64,000 bases of DNA, taken from Closterium sp. NIES-65 (taxonomy: Eukaryota > Streptophyta > Zygnematophyceae > Desmidiales > Closteriaceae). Where the stretch lies: NCBI GenBank assembly GCA_948144175.1, contig CANXME010002099.1:1-64000 (forward strand), in the 5' to 3' direction. Position 1 is the stretch's first letter; each line of letters starts with the position of its first letter. Positions 1 to 9,470 of this stretch are shown one piece after another. Both the position numbers and the translations under genes were made by a program. The notes beneath the pieces are model-generated. The model searched no databases. It was not told where the DNA came from and saw only the letters and a program-made list of their open reading frames with translations.

Positions 1-745
1 AAAGACATCTTCCCTGCTGATCTTCCTTCTTCACTTCCTCCCAAGCGTGCCATCGATCACCGCATCACTTGCAACCCGGTGCTCAACCTACCGTCGTGCT
101 ACGACCGGATGAGCGCTGCCGAGCTGAAAGAAGTTCAGAAGCAGTTGGAGGAGCTTCTTGAGAAGGGCTTCATCCGCGTCAGCTCCTCTCCCTATGCAGC
201 ACCGATTCTCTCGTAAAAAAGAAAGATGGCAGCATGCGCATGTGCGTTGACAACCGTCCTTGAGCTCAACAAAATCACCGTCAAGAATCGCTACCCGCTA
301 CCTCGAGTGGAAGAACTCTTTGATCAACTTGGTGAGGCCACAATTTTCAGCAAGCTGGACCTACGAAGCGGTTACCATCAAGTGCGTGTCGCTGATGAAG
401 ACATCGAGGGAAAACCGCCTTTCGAACACGGTATGGGATTTCGAGTTTTCGTACTCCTTTCGACTAACGAATGCCCCTACCACCTTCATGTCCTTGATGC
501 ACAGTGTCTTCGGGATTTCTTGGACCGGTTTGTCATCATCTTCATCGATGACATTCTGATTATAGCAAATCCTTGAAGGAACACGCCGAGCATCTAAGGC
601 AAGTCTTCACACGGCTTCGTGAGCATCGTCTCTTTGCCAAACAGAGCAAGTGTGAGTTTGCCAAGCCCTCGATTCCTTTCGTGGGCCACATCATCTCACA
701 CAACCAGCTTGCTATGGACCCTTCCAAAGTCAACGCCATTAGGGA
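1..745 (+). pseudogene. Gypsy-1 reverse transcriptase, frameshifted
   Basis: The first frame carries the RT entry region up to about 212, where a base appears lost: the expected I-L-F-V-K-K-K-D-G block reads ILS followed by a stop. Bases 226-576 continue with LNKITVKNRYPLP, KLDLRSGYHQ and the catalytic box as F-I-D-D (about 541-552), a usual Ty3/gypsy variant of YxDD. The thumb-side segment FAKQSKCEFAKPSIPFVGH lies in another frame from 573. RT would copy element RNA into cDNA in a virus-like particle; here it is broken by at least three frame changes. Confidence 0.88.
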
Positions 746-1261
746 ATGGAAGAGCCAACCTCTATCAAGGAAGTGCAAGCCTTCCTTGGTCTTGCCAACT
801 ACTACCGCAAGTTCATTCGACACTTTGCTGCCATCAACTCCCCTATCAACCTTCTTCGCAAAACTGAACCATTCCATTGGGACTCTGACCAGCAAACTGC
901 CTTCAATGCTCTCAAGTGTGCACTAACCTCTCTTCTCCACTTTAGCCCTACCATCCCCTCCCTTCCCTACGTGATATGGACAGATGCGTCTCAGGTTGCA
1001 ACGGGTGCAATTCTCTGTCAAGATCAAGGGCATGGCCTTCAGCCTATCACCTTCGAGTCCCGGAAACTCAAACCTGCCGAGTGCAACTATGCTACTCACG
1101 ATCGCGAGGCGCTGGCCATCGTCCATGCAATCAAGAAGTGGCGCTGCTATGTTCACATGCAGCCCGTCACTGTCTTAACCGATCACTGCACCCTGCAATA
1201 CCTGAAGACGCAGCCCCATCTCACCCCGAGGCAGGCCCGATGGATGGAGTACCTGGAATAG
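746..1261 (+). pseudogene. Gypsy-1 end of RT connection and RNase H domain
   Basis: Open for 171 codons. It starts with the RT tail VQAFLGLANYYRKFIRHF and then the RNase H domain: WTDASQVATGAIL (first Asp), NYATHDREALAIVHAIKKW (catalytic Glu) and VLTDHCTLQYL (further Asp). The domain would degrade the RNA strand of the RNA:DNA hybrid. It ends at a TAG (1259-1261) in the middle of the usual R..RW...L..Y block, where coding similarity (RAGRLNPADSLTRPP-like) goes on in another frame to about 1330. Confidence 0.85.
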
Positions 1262-1479
1262 TACGTACGGAGCTGAAAAATCGAGTACCGCGCTGGCCGC
1301 CTCAACCCTGCTGATTCCTTGACCCGGCCTCCTCAACCTCAGCTCACCACCATCGGAAGCGTCACATGGGACGAAAGTTTCATCAAGAAGTTCACCAAAG
1401 GGTATCGTCGTGACCGTTTCTATCTCTACTCTGCTGCTGATGATAAATCTGTCTTCTACGAATCCCCTTTTGGTATAAG

Positions 1480-2350
1480 GCAGATTCCCGAGTCATCTGC
1501 GTCCCGCAGAGCGCAAGCTTCGTCACCTCCTGCTACGCGAGCATCATGACCAGAATGGGCACTTCGGAGTGGACAAAACGCTTGCTGCCATCTCTTCCAA
1601 CTTCTTTTGGCCCAAGCTCTCTCGAGATGTCCGCTCCTACGTACGCAGCTGCCACACATGCCAGTGCAACAAGGCTCGCAACGCTGCACCCTACGGCCTC
1701 CTACACCCTCTAGAAATCCCTCAACTCCCATGGACTCATGTGACACTCGATTTCATCACAGATCTGCCCGCACCTCCTCCCATCACAACGCTATCCTCAC
1801 AGTGGTAGACAAACTCAGCAATATGGCACACTTCCTCCCTACCTCCACCACCGCTACAGCTGAGAACGTTGCTGATCTCTTCTTCAACGAGGTGGTACGC
1901 CTCCATGGCATTCCTTCCGTACTAATCAGTGACCGTGATTCTCGGTTTGTTGGCAGATTTTGGCAGTCCCTTTTCAACAGATTGGGCACCAAGATTCGTC
2001 TCTCCACTGCCTACCATCCTCAGTCCGATGGGCAGACCGAGAGGATGAACCGAACCTTGAAGATGCCCTGCGTGCATGCGTGAGTGCACGGCAAAACGAT
2101 TGGGACCAGCACCTGCCATCAATCTAATTCTCCTACAACAACACGGTGAACCTCGCCACGGGACAAACCCCTTTTTCCTCGCTACAGGGCAGCAGCCCCG
2201 CACACCGGCTTCTCTCGTACGCAGCAGTGACACCAAACCAGCAGCTGAATTCCTCTCCACTCGGGAAAAAGACCATTGCAGCAGCACGCGCTTCCTTGCT
2301 CAAATCCCAACACCGAATGATCCGGTACGCCGATCAAACACCGTCGTGAC
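1480..2350 (+). pseudogene. Gypsy-1 integrase, zinc head and catalytic core, frameshifted
   Basis: The H2C2 zinc-binding head reads around 1530-1680, with H-x3-H spanning GHFGVDKTL and C-H-T-C-Q-C-N-K-A. The core follows with WTHVTLDFITDLP (first Asp), a frame change near 1800, then VVDKLSNMAHFLPT, LISDRDSRFVGRFW (second Asp) and AYHPQSDGQTERMNRTL (Glu). All three catalytic acidic residues are present, but on different frames. After about 2070 the frame changes again and only weak similarity (GTNPFFLATGQQPRTP) continues. Confidence 0.85.
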
Positions 2351-2366
2351 ATTCAGTTCCACGTAG

Positions 2367-2885
2367 GTGACCAAGTCCTTCTCTCCACCACTAACCTTCC
2401 CTTGCTGCAGAAAGGTCTCACTCGTAAGCTTGCACCTCGTTTCATCGGCCCCTTTCACCATCACCCAAGTTCTCTCTCCTCTCACCTATGGCTTGAAACT
2501 TCCACCACACATCAACATACACCCTGTTTTTCACGTTCAGCTCCTACGTCCCTTACCACATTCCTCCAGCCCACTTTCCCCTCTTACCTCTGCCTCCCTC
2601 GGCCTCCTATGTTCACATCTAACCCTGATCTCTTTTGAGGTTGAGAAAATTCTGTCCCATGAAACCTCTCCTCGCGGCACTTACTTCCTTGTTAAGTGGC
2701 GTGGGAAAGACTCCTCTCACAACCTCTGGATACCCGAGACAAGCCTTCAGAATGCCCAGAGAGCCCTTCAGAGCTACCTTGCATCTGCTCAAGCACCGAG
2801 GACGGTGCTTGCTGGAGAGGGGAGTAATGTAACAAGACGAAGGCGATCTCGCCTCCCTCGATTTCGCCAACTCAGCTCCTTGTGA
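2367..2885 (+). pseudogene. Gypsy-1 integrase tail with chromodomain
   Basis: 172 codons, TGA stop. The first part holds the small barrel seen in Ty3 integrases (LAPRFIGPF and GPFTITQV-like segments in neighbouring frames). The second part is a chromodomain at about 2630-2800: FEVEKILSHE, GTYFLVKWRGKDSSHNLWIP and two aromatic-cage positions (F/Y and W). In chromoviruses this domain directs integration to particular chromatin. The last codons run into the probable 3' LTR, which begins right after an AG-rich tract. Confidence 0.85.
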
Positions 2886-3600
2886 TCTGAACCAGAATTC
2901 GGAACACGCCCTAAGTAAATTTCGGGAATTCAATGTTGGAATCCAACATTGAACTGTGCGGCTCGTAATTCTCAGTTTCCAACCTTGGGAACAATTCCAG
3001 AGAGCACGCTAGTGCTGGACACAACACGGCAGAGAACTCCAACAGCGCAACAAAGCAATTGACAGCACAAGCAAGCATAGCTTCCTACAGCTATGTCTAC
3101 TTCCAACGGTGCTCATGATCATCATTATCTACTATAGTCGTGGACGACAACAAGACAAATAGTCTCTGCCCACGTGTTTAGTGAATTCCTAGGCTATGCT
3201 TATTGGTTCTAGGATATGACAACAAGGCTAGTATCTCTTGTAAATAATCATAGTGACTATGCCTTGCTGTTGTTAGCTCTAGGAATAATAATGGCGACCT
3301 GAGCGACCAGCTCGAGGCGCCCATGCTAGTATCCTAGTATATTAGGATGCATCTCTGAAATGTATGCCATCATAGGATCTCTTGTAAAGCTATCTTACTA
3401 CTTTCATCCTGAAATTCTCCTAAGAACGCTTCCTACTACTACTACTACTCTGCCAAAACAGCTTAGTGGCTGTTTCAGCTAGAGCTTGATGGGGTCGATC
3501 AGCTTCGGTAGTTAGTAGCTGTTATCCCCGCTACAAAACCATTCGTATTGTTGCATCGTGTGCAGAATCTTGATCGTCGCGGGAGGAGTGGGAAACAGTG
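2828..3600 (+). repeat. Probable 3' LTR of Gypsy-1
   Basis: A purine tract (about 2812-2827, GAGAGGGGAGTAA) is followed by TGTAACAAG at 2828, the usual polypurine-tract/LTR start arrangement. The interval has no gene and is AT-richer than its surroundings, with a short palindrome TGTTGGAATCCAACA near 2934-2948. The right end is not certain because the matching 5' LTR is off the window; a CA end near 3597 is one possibility. Confidence 0.4.
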
Positions 3601-4083
3601 TGGAAAAACCAAACCTTGATCTGGTAATTCTCTCACATTCTCATATCTTCATATCAACGTACGGTATTCTCACATTTCTCTTCAACCCCAACCCGATTTC
3701 CTTCCCTGCTATCAACCTTGGAATTGTCCTCACCCATTGTATTGCCTCTGTTAATAAGTTTCAAATTATTAAACCTCAAACCAGATTCTTTCCCTCCTTG
3801 CCTTTCCACCCTTGGATGTATCCCACGTTTTGAACTGCCAGGTGGCACCATGGCAGATCAAGGGACGGGGTTTCGGCCTACGTGGACGTGACAGCTGGCA
3901 TGCTCGCCATGGAGCTGCAGGACCCGGTCCTCTGGTAGGTTCGGGGGAGCACATGAAGAGGTTCTGTGCGGTGTGTGCAGGTCCTGAGGTGCGTTTCCGT
4001 CATCATCAGGTTGTTCGGTCCACCTGAGCGCAACACATATCGTGTGTTAGACTTGCCACGTAGGATCCGAGTGTGAAGAGTTT

Positions 4084-4141
4084 CGGTGTGTGCAGGTTTT
4101 GAGGAGTGTGCAGGTTTTGAGGAGTGTGCAGGTTTTGAGGT
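4084..4141 (+). repeat. 18-bp tandem repeat, three copies
   Basis: Unit GTGTGCAGGTTTTGAGGA repeated three times within copy A. No coding meaning is evident. Confidence 0.8.
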
Positions 4142-4544
4142 GTTTGAGACATCTCAACATCTGTGTGCATGCGATGGTTCAATCATTGGGTGCTGGACTG
4201 GTCATATGCTACCTTAATCAATTAACCGGAAAGCTTCAATATTTACTCCTCCTATCACATACCCTGCCACGTGTAGGTTTGTGAGTGGTCTGTGTGACAA
4301 TCGCCATCGGGCGTTGCCGCGTTCGGCAGGTCACGGCTCATGTGGGCATTTCCGGGGACTGCTGGTGGATGTGAGGCATCGTAAGTAAGGTGGGGAAATG
4401 TAACAGTGCAATGGAGATTAAACAGGGTAACCCTATATCACGGTGTATCACAGCAATTCAGCACTGGGTGGGTTGGTTTTGAGGGGGTGGCGGCACATGT
4501 GGTCATCCTGCGACTGCTGGTGATGTGAGATACTCTGAGTCCTG

Positions 4545-4606
4545 AATAGTAATGGTGGGTGGGTGGTGGGTGGGGTGGGGTGGGGTGGGGTGGGGTGGGG
4601 TGGTGA
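4545..4606 (+). repeat. GGGTG microsatellite
   Basis: Pure run of GGTGGGTGG and GGGGT units in copy A, flanked by two diverged copies of a GTGGCGGCACATGTGGTCAT block (about 4487 and 4611). Confidence 0.85.
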
Positions 4607-5000
4607 GGGTGGCGGCACATGTGGTCATCCCGTGACTGCTGGTGGACGTGCGGCACTGTAAGGCCTGAGTAGTGGGTGGTGTGGGGGGCAGGGCAGCTTT
4701 TCAAAATATGCTTGTCCAAGCAAGCAGTGATTCTTGGAGTCCCAAGCTGCCAGTGTCAAAATCTGCCAGTGTCGAAACTCTTCGAGCCAACAATCGTTCA
4801 TCTCCTTTTCCCCTCCCCCGTCCCGTCTCCAGCCTACCGTTCAACATCGGCTCTCAATGCAACTGCCGATGGCGACATCCACATACCATCGTTTTCCCTC
4901 CTTCCTTTCTTCGCCTCCCGCACCACTCTCCCTTCTCTAGCCCCTTCTCCTACCGTCTTCAGCCCTGCCCCACAATCGCCTGCAGTTGCCAGTGTTGAAA

Positions 5001-5230
5001 CCCCGCATGCTATCCCCACAATCGCCTGCTGAAACCCCGCATGCTATCCCCACAATCGCCTGCTGAAACCCCGCATGCTATCCCCACAATCGCCTGCTGA
5101 AACCCCGCATGCTATCCCTACAATCGCATGCTGAAACCCCGCATGCTATCCCCACAATTGCCTGCTGAAACCCCGCATGCTATCCCCACAATCGCCTGCT
5201 GAAACCTTGCATGCTATCCCCACAATTGTC
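5001..5230 (+). repeat. 34-bp minisatellite, nearly seven copies
   Basis: Period 34, with the core GCATGCTATCCCCACAATCG followed by CCTGCTGAAACCCC. It sits directly upstream of the block GCCTGCTGCAGTTGCCGG that copies A and B share. Copy B lacks the array, so it is a local expansion. Confidence 0.9.
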
Positions 5231-6098
5231 TCTTTTTTCCCTTTTTCCCTCCGTCCCCCCCACTCTCCCTTCTCCTACCCCTTCTCGCGCCCGTTTCCAG
5301 CCCAATCCCACAATCGCCTGCTGCAGTTGCCGGTGCTGCGTCTGGCTGTCACTCAGGTGAGAGGAAGGGGTGTGGATGGTGGTTGGGAGAGAGCGAGAAA
5401 GGGGCAGAGAGGGTTTGTGCGACTGGCAAGCAACGGCTGTTTGCCGGCGAGGGAGGGAGGGAGGGAGTGTGTTTGCCTGCTACAGTTGCCGGTGCCGCGA
5501 CTGGCTGTCACTTAGATGAGTGAGTACGAGGGGTGTGGATGGTGGTTGGGAGGAAAGAGAAGGTTGAGAAGAGTTGGTGCAAGTGGCAGGCAGTCACTCA
5601 GGTGAGCATGAGGGGTGTGGATGGTGGTTGGGAGGAAAGAGAAGGTCATAGAGATGGAGGGAGCAGAGAGTTGGGGAATGGAGGGATAAAGAGGAGTGGA
5701 GGGGGATGATGCAGTGTTTGAAGTAGTTGCTTATGGAAGGGAGTTGGAGGAGGGGGGAGGGGGGAGGAGGGGGACGAGGAGAGGGGAGGGATGGAAAGGG
5801 GCAGTGCAAAAAGTGGTAGTGATGAGAATGTGGGGAGGCCCAGGAGGGGAGCAAGAGGAGAAGGAAGCGGGGAGGAGGAAGAGGAGGAGGAGGAACAGGA
5901 GGAGAAAGGGGATGCGCAAGAAGAGGGGAAGGAAAAGGGGAGAAAGAAGGACAAGGGCATAGGGATAGAAATGAGTGTATTGGTCAAGAGGAGGAAGGAT
6001 TAGGCGAGGAGGCGCCTGTTAATGGTGAGGAGGAGAAAGGAGAGAGAGGAGGATTAAGAGGAGGGGGAGGAGGATGATTTGCAATGCATCTGACTGGC

Positions 6099-6248
6099 AC
6101 ACATGCCTTAGCACATGGCACCCCATCACACGTGCCTTAGCACATGGCACCCCATCACACGTGCCTTAGCACATGGCACCCCATCACACGTGCCTTAGCA
6201 CATGGCACCCCATCACACGTGCCTTAGCACATGGCACCCCATCACACG
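6099..6248 (+). repeat. 29-bp minisatellite, five copies
   Basis: Period 29, unit around CACACGTGCCTTAGCACATG plus GCACCCCAT. Inside copy A, upstream of its reading frame. Not seen in copies B or C. Confidence 0.9.
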
Positions 6249-6650
6249 GCGCTTCTCAAGCTCTCCTCACCTGCTGCGCCACGCGCTGCCTGCACGCCCT
6301 CCGACAGTGAAGTGGAGATGTGGAGTGGAGAAGGCTTCATGGAGAATGCAGGTCTGGTTGACTTGGGGCGAGATGAAAGGGTGTTTCAGACTGCCACATG
6401 TGGAGGTGGAGTGGTGGAGAAGCAGGGAGGGGAGGGGGGGGGGAAGTGAAAGCAAGGTGGGAAGGGAGTGGATCCAGGGGCAGAGTGGGGAGGGGGAGGC
6501 GAGGGAAGAGAGAGGGGGGGTAACAAGAAGAGGTGGAAAGGGAGAAGGGGAGTGTGAGGAGGGGGCAGAAGTGGAGGAGATGGAAGGGACAGATTTCGAG
6601 GAAGGAACCGAGAAGCTTTCGAGGAAGGAACCGAGAAGCTTCTGAGGGAG

Positions 6651-7523
6651 ATGGAGAGGGGGCTTAGCACAATGGAGCAAGTGGTTTGGGCGAGTAGCAG
6701 CACGGGGCAGGGAGGAGGAGTTGTGAAGGGAGGGGTTGTGGTTGCGCGGAAAAAAACGGCTGATCACGGGTCGGAAAACAAGGGGGATGGTAAAAAGAGA
6801 AGGAAGGGAGGCGTGGGAGAGAGGATAGACGCTGTGAACGGGAAGTGGAAAGGAGAGACAGCGAAAGGAGAGGGGGGGAAGAGGCGAGAGGGAGGTGGAA
6901 TGGGAGGGGCAGGTGGGAAAAGGAGGAATGTTGCTGAGGAGAACCTTCCAGGAAAGAGGTGGAGGGTTGCGGCTAACTGGGTGCCTTGTGCTGTGGGCAC
7001 CATGCCGTCCCTAGCTGCCAGCTCCGGCGTTCTCCCGAACCTGGAGCCGCTGCTCGAGGCTGCGAGGAGGTTTAGCGCAGGCCCTGGCTGGGCGTTTGGT
7101 CCGGATGGAGGTTCGGGTGGGTTAGGTTTGGACAAGAGAGCATGGGAGGGGGAGCAGAGTGGTGAAAGGGGAGGGAGAGAAGGGAAGGGTGGGGTGGTTG
7201 GGGAAGACAGGGCGAGGTGCAAGGAGGTTGATGGAGTTAGAGGGGTTAGAGGGGAAGGGGGCGGTGCAGAAATAGAGGTGGGAGTAGGTGCTGCTTTTGG
7301 TAGTGGTGCTGGTGATGGTGCTGATGGTGGTGGTGAGGTGGGTGCGATAGCACAGTTGAAAACGGCTGCAAGCAATGGTCTGTTGGGAGAAGCAGCAACG
7401 CTGACAGGTGCACACGTGGAGGCAGAGGCAGATGAGGTGGGAGCTGCTGGGGCAAGTGGTGACCCTGTTGCTGCTTCAGGATACGATTGGGCAGCTTTGA
7501 AACATTCGATTGCTCTAATCTGA
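6651..7523 (+). CDS. Unrecognised protein of the long repeat family, copy A
   Basis: 290 codons, TGA stop. The N-terminal third is Lys/Gly/Glu-rich low complexity. The middle carries VAANWVPCAVGTMPSLAASS and then LEAARRFSAGPGWAFGPDG. The tail is Gly/Ala-rich and ends WAALKHSIALI. The same middle motif recurs in copies B and C, and the same last 15-17 residues in copy B, so these two patches are conserved while the rest drifts. I do not recognise a family. The ATG is only the longest-ORF choice: real coding may start upstream and be spliced (a CACTCAG|GTGAG donor-like site at about 5353-5362 is conserved in copy B). Low-complexity parts could be non-coding. Confidence 0.45.
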   Translation: MERGLSTMEQVVWASSSTGQGGGVVKGGVVVARKKTADHGSENKGDGKKRRKGGVGERIDAVNGKWKGETAKGEGGKRREGGGMGGAGGKRRNVAEENLPGKRWRVAANWVPCAVGTMPSLAASSGVLPNLEPLLEAARRFSAGPGWAFGPDGGSGGLGLDKRAWEGEQSGERGGREGKGGVVGEDRARCKEVDGVRGVRGEGGGAEIEVGVGAAFGSGAGDGADGGGEVGAIAQLKTAASNGLLGEAATLTGAHVEAEADEVGAAGASGDPVAASGYDWAALKHSIALI

Positions 7524-7780
7524 CCACAAGAACACCGGATAGTAATTGTTTTGTTTATCTTCTTATTTCTTCTTACAACACCATTTGATTGTTTTGTACT
7601 CTCTGACACCTGTACCGTTAACTTGGTGCAGCTCACCTGCTCTCTGCTTTCTTGTAATTCCTTACTGTTTTGAGACATCAGTACGGTACACCGTACTTCC
7701 ATATGCCTACATTTCCTCCAGGCAACTACCAGTAGCATGTAAGAGTTGTGCTCGATGAAGCTCGCTTGTGGCCCAAGAAA

Positions 7781-7949
7781 AAAGGTCGAGGGAGGTGGTT
7801 AGGTTAGGAAGGGATGCTTCGAAGCACATGCATGCAGTGGGGTGGGGGCGGGACCCGCACATCTAACTAGTCCCTGGTTTACCTAGCTTGCTCACACGTG
7901 CCAGAACAGCCTGACATTCGGCTCTTGATTAGTGTCCCATCAAAATTGT
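7781..7949. other. No gene seen
   Basis: Short interval between the end of copy A and the LRR C-terminus. Nothing recognisable. Confidence 0.5.
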
Positions 7950-8410
7950 TCTATGCACAAGCAGGCAGCGCGGTCCCACACAGGTTGGGGTTCCCTGGTT
8001 TGAGATCGCTTCTCTTCAGCTTGCTCAGAGCGAAACAACAGCCCCTGACAACCAGTTCCCTGGTAGTGCCCCATTGCATAGGTTCTAAGCACAGGCAGGC
8101 AGGGGGGTTCCACACAGGTTGGGGTTCCCTGGTTTGAACGAGCCTCGATTCAGCTTGCTCAGAGCAGCCGGAACAGCCCCTGACAGCTGATTCCCTGCCA
8201 GGCGCACTTGTTGTATCATTCCCGGCCAAACCGCGGGTATTTTTCCCGAAAGGTTGTTGTATGCCAACCCGAGTACTTGCAACTGTTTCATGCTGCTCAC
8301 ACCTGCGGGGATGGGGCCTGAGGGGTTGAGGAGCGGAGGGGACAGATTGAGGGAGTGAGAAACAGGTTTAGGGTTGGGGAAGGTGAGGGGGCCTGCCCCA
8401 TCTTGCAGCG
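7950..8410 (-). pseudogene. C-terminal LRRs and C-cap of LRR receptor-like gene copy 1, tandemly duplicated end
   Basis: Reading leftwards from about 8400: SGPIPAGVSSMKQLQVLGL, YNNLSGKIPAVW, GNQLSGAVPAALSKL, then the cap GNPNLCGTPLPACA and a TAG stop (8085-8087). About 125 bp containing the last repeat and cap is present twice; the second copy (7951-8080) again reads ALSKLKR..., then GNPNLCGTALPACA and TAG. A likely splice acceptor (CCCCGCAG|G in sense) lies at about 8305. This is the 3' part of the gene whose body is at 17200-18563; Copia-1 lies between them on the opposite strand. No membrane segment or kinase is seen after the cap. Confidence 0.75.
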
Positions 8411-8417
8411 GAGGGGG

Positions 8418-8548
8418 TGTCAGAACATATAGCTTGTGCTTATTGTGTAGGCTATAGTGGGGTAGCCCATAAGGGGTACAACTCAATTAGGGTTAGTACT
8501 TGTACTCAGTTCATTCATAGTTCAATCATTCTCGTTTCGGTTTTCTCA
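8418..8548 (+). repeat. Copia-1 5' LTR
   Basis: Starts TGTCAGAACATATAGC, ends GGTTTTCTCA. Very short for a copia LTR. Close match to the 3' copy at 16811-16942 and to the LTRs of Copia-2. Confidence 0.95.
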
Positions 8549-8562
8549 TGGTATCGAGTAGG
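8549..8562 (+). promoter_or_regulatory. Copia-1 primer-binding site
   Basis: TGGTATCGAGTAGG directly after the LTR. The first seven bases fit the complement of the initiator-Met tRNA 3' end (TGGTATCAGAGC is the usual form); the rest departs from it. Copia-2 has TGGTATCGAGCAGG in the same place, so the departure is a family trait. Confidence 0.75.
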
Positions 8563-8639
8563 TTTCCTAGTGGGAACTGTGCCTAGGGCCAACCAAGTCG
8601 AAACTTTTTTTTTCCTGCCCGGAGCGCGCTCAGCCCGAG

Positions 8640-9300
8640 TCGCGCTCCTCTCTCTCATCTCGTCGAGCCGCCTTAGCGACTGTGTCGCACCGCCCTAGCG
8701 GCCCCGTCGCCCTAGCGGCCCCGTCGCCCTGGCGGCCCCATCGCCCTAGCGGCCCCGTCGCCTAGCCCTACGGCCCCGTCGCCTAGCCCTACGGCCCAGG
8801 CGACGTCCTGTCCCGACCCCGCCGCCCTTCACTGCGGCCCCGCCGCCCTTCACTTCGGCCCCGCCACCCTTCGCTGCGGCCCCGCCGCCCTTCGCTGCGG
8901 CCCCGCTGCCCTTCGCTGCGGCCCCGCCGCCCTTCGCTGCGGCCCCGCCGCCCTTCGCTGCGGCCCCGCCGCCCTTCGCTGCGGCCCCGCCGCCCTTCTC
9001 TGCGGCCCCGCCGCCCTTCTCTGCGGCCCCGCCGCCTCTCTCGCTGCGACCCCCGCCGCCCTTCGCTGCGGCCCCGCCGCCCCTCTCACTTCGGCCCCGC
9101 CGCCCCTCCTGCTGCGGCCCCGCCACCTACCTCGCAGCCCCGCCGCCCTCCCAGCGGCCCTGCCGCCCTACCAGCGGCCCTGCCGCCCTACGTCACCGAG
9201 CCGCCCGTTCCGCCCGAGCCGCCCGAGCCGCCCGAGACGCCCGAGCCGCCCGAGCCGCCCGAGCCGCCCGAGCCGCCTGAGCCGCTGAGGAGCCGAGCCG
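8640..9300 (+). repeat. Copia-1 GC-rich leader minisatellites
   Basis: Three blocks: CCTAGCGGCCCCGTCG units (about 8690-8780); CTGCGGCCCCGCCGCCCTTCG units of 21 bp and variants (8825-9130); and GAGCCGCCC nine-mers (9190-9290). Copia-2 and Copia-3 have leaders of the same kind built from different units. The long open frames on both strands here reflect this composition and are not genes. Confidence 0.9.
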
Positions 9301-9470
9301 CTGGTGCAGCAGAGCCGCAGTTGCTACTGAGCCGTCCGAGTCGCTCGAGCCGCCGTGTTGCCGAGCTGCTGTGCTGCAGAGCTGCCCGAACCGCCCTGTC
9401 TGGTGAGAGCAGCGCTTCTGTCACTGCACTGCCCCTGTCCTACAGTTAGTGCTGCTAGTCTACTGCTGTC

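Larger units (their letters stand above)
1..3600 (+). mobile_element. Gypsy-1: decayed Ty3/gypsy chromovirus, 5' end outside window
   Basis: Order of domains is reverse transcriptase, RNase H, zinc-binding integrase head, integrase core, chromodomain, then a probable 3' LTR. The integrase-last order and the C-terminal chromodomain place it in the chromovirus branch of Ty3/gypsy. Gag, protease and the 5' LTR would lie left of the window. The reading frame changes several times (near 212, 560-600, 740, 1260, 1540, 1800, 2080 and 2350), so no working polyprotein remains. Boundaries on the right are approximate because no second LTR is available for comparison. Confidence 0.85.
3620..7780 (+). 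repeat. Long repeat family, copy A (carries an unrecognised gene)
   Basis: Matches copy B (20313-23780, same strand) and copy C (27800-29230, opposite strand) in several collinear blocks. Shared blocks are: a box around GACGTGACAGCTGGCATG (3884-3901); a block around CCACGTGTAGGTTYGTGAG (about 4268); a block ending GGCTGTCACTCAGGTGAG (about 5345-5362); a block GTCCCTAGCTGCCAGCTC (about 7009); and the 3' end of the reading frame at 7490-7523 with its downstream flank. Purine-rich low-complexity DNA lies between them. I found no LTRs or terminal inverted repeats. It may be a duplicated gene or a non-autonomous mobile unit. Confidence 0.7.

Noticed and set aside
5001-5230. Regular 34-bp array that could be mistaken for CRISPR
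   Set aside because: Units are contiguous with no unique spacers, and the context is eukaryotic.
5646-5987. Ser/Pro/Leu-rich minus-strand frame in the purine-rich part of copy A
   Set aside because: Composition artefact of a GGA/GAG-rich tract; copy B is not conserved there.
8746-9126. Long minus-strand frames of (AAGPQRR) or (GGGAAAK) repeats in the copia leader
   Set aside because: They follow from the GC-rich minisatellite period on either strand; no start context and no conservation between copies.
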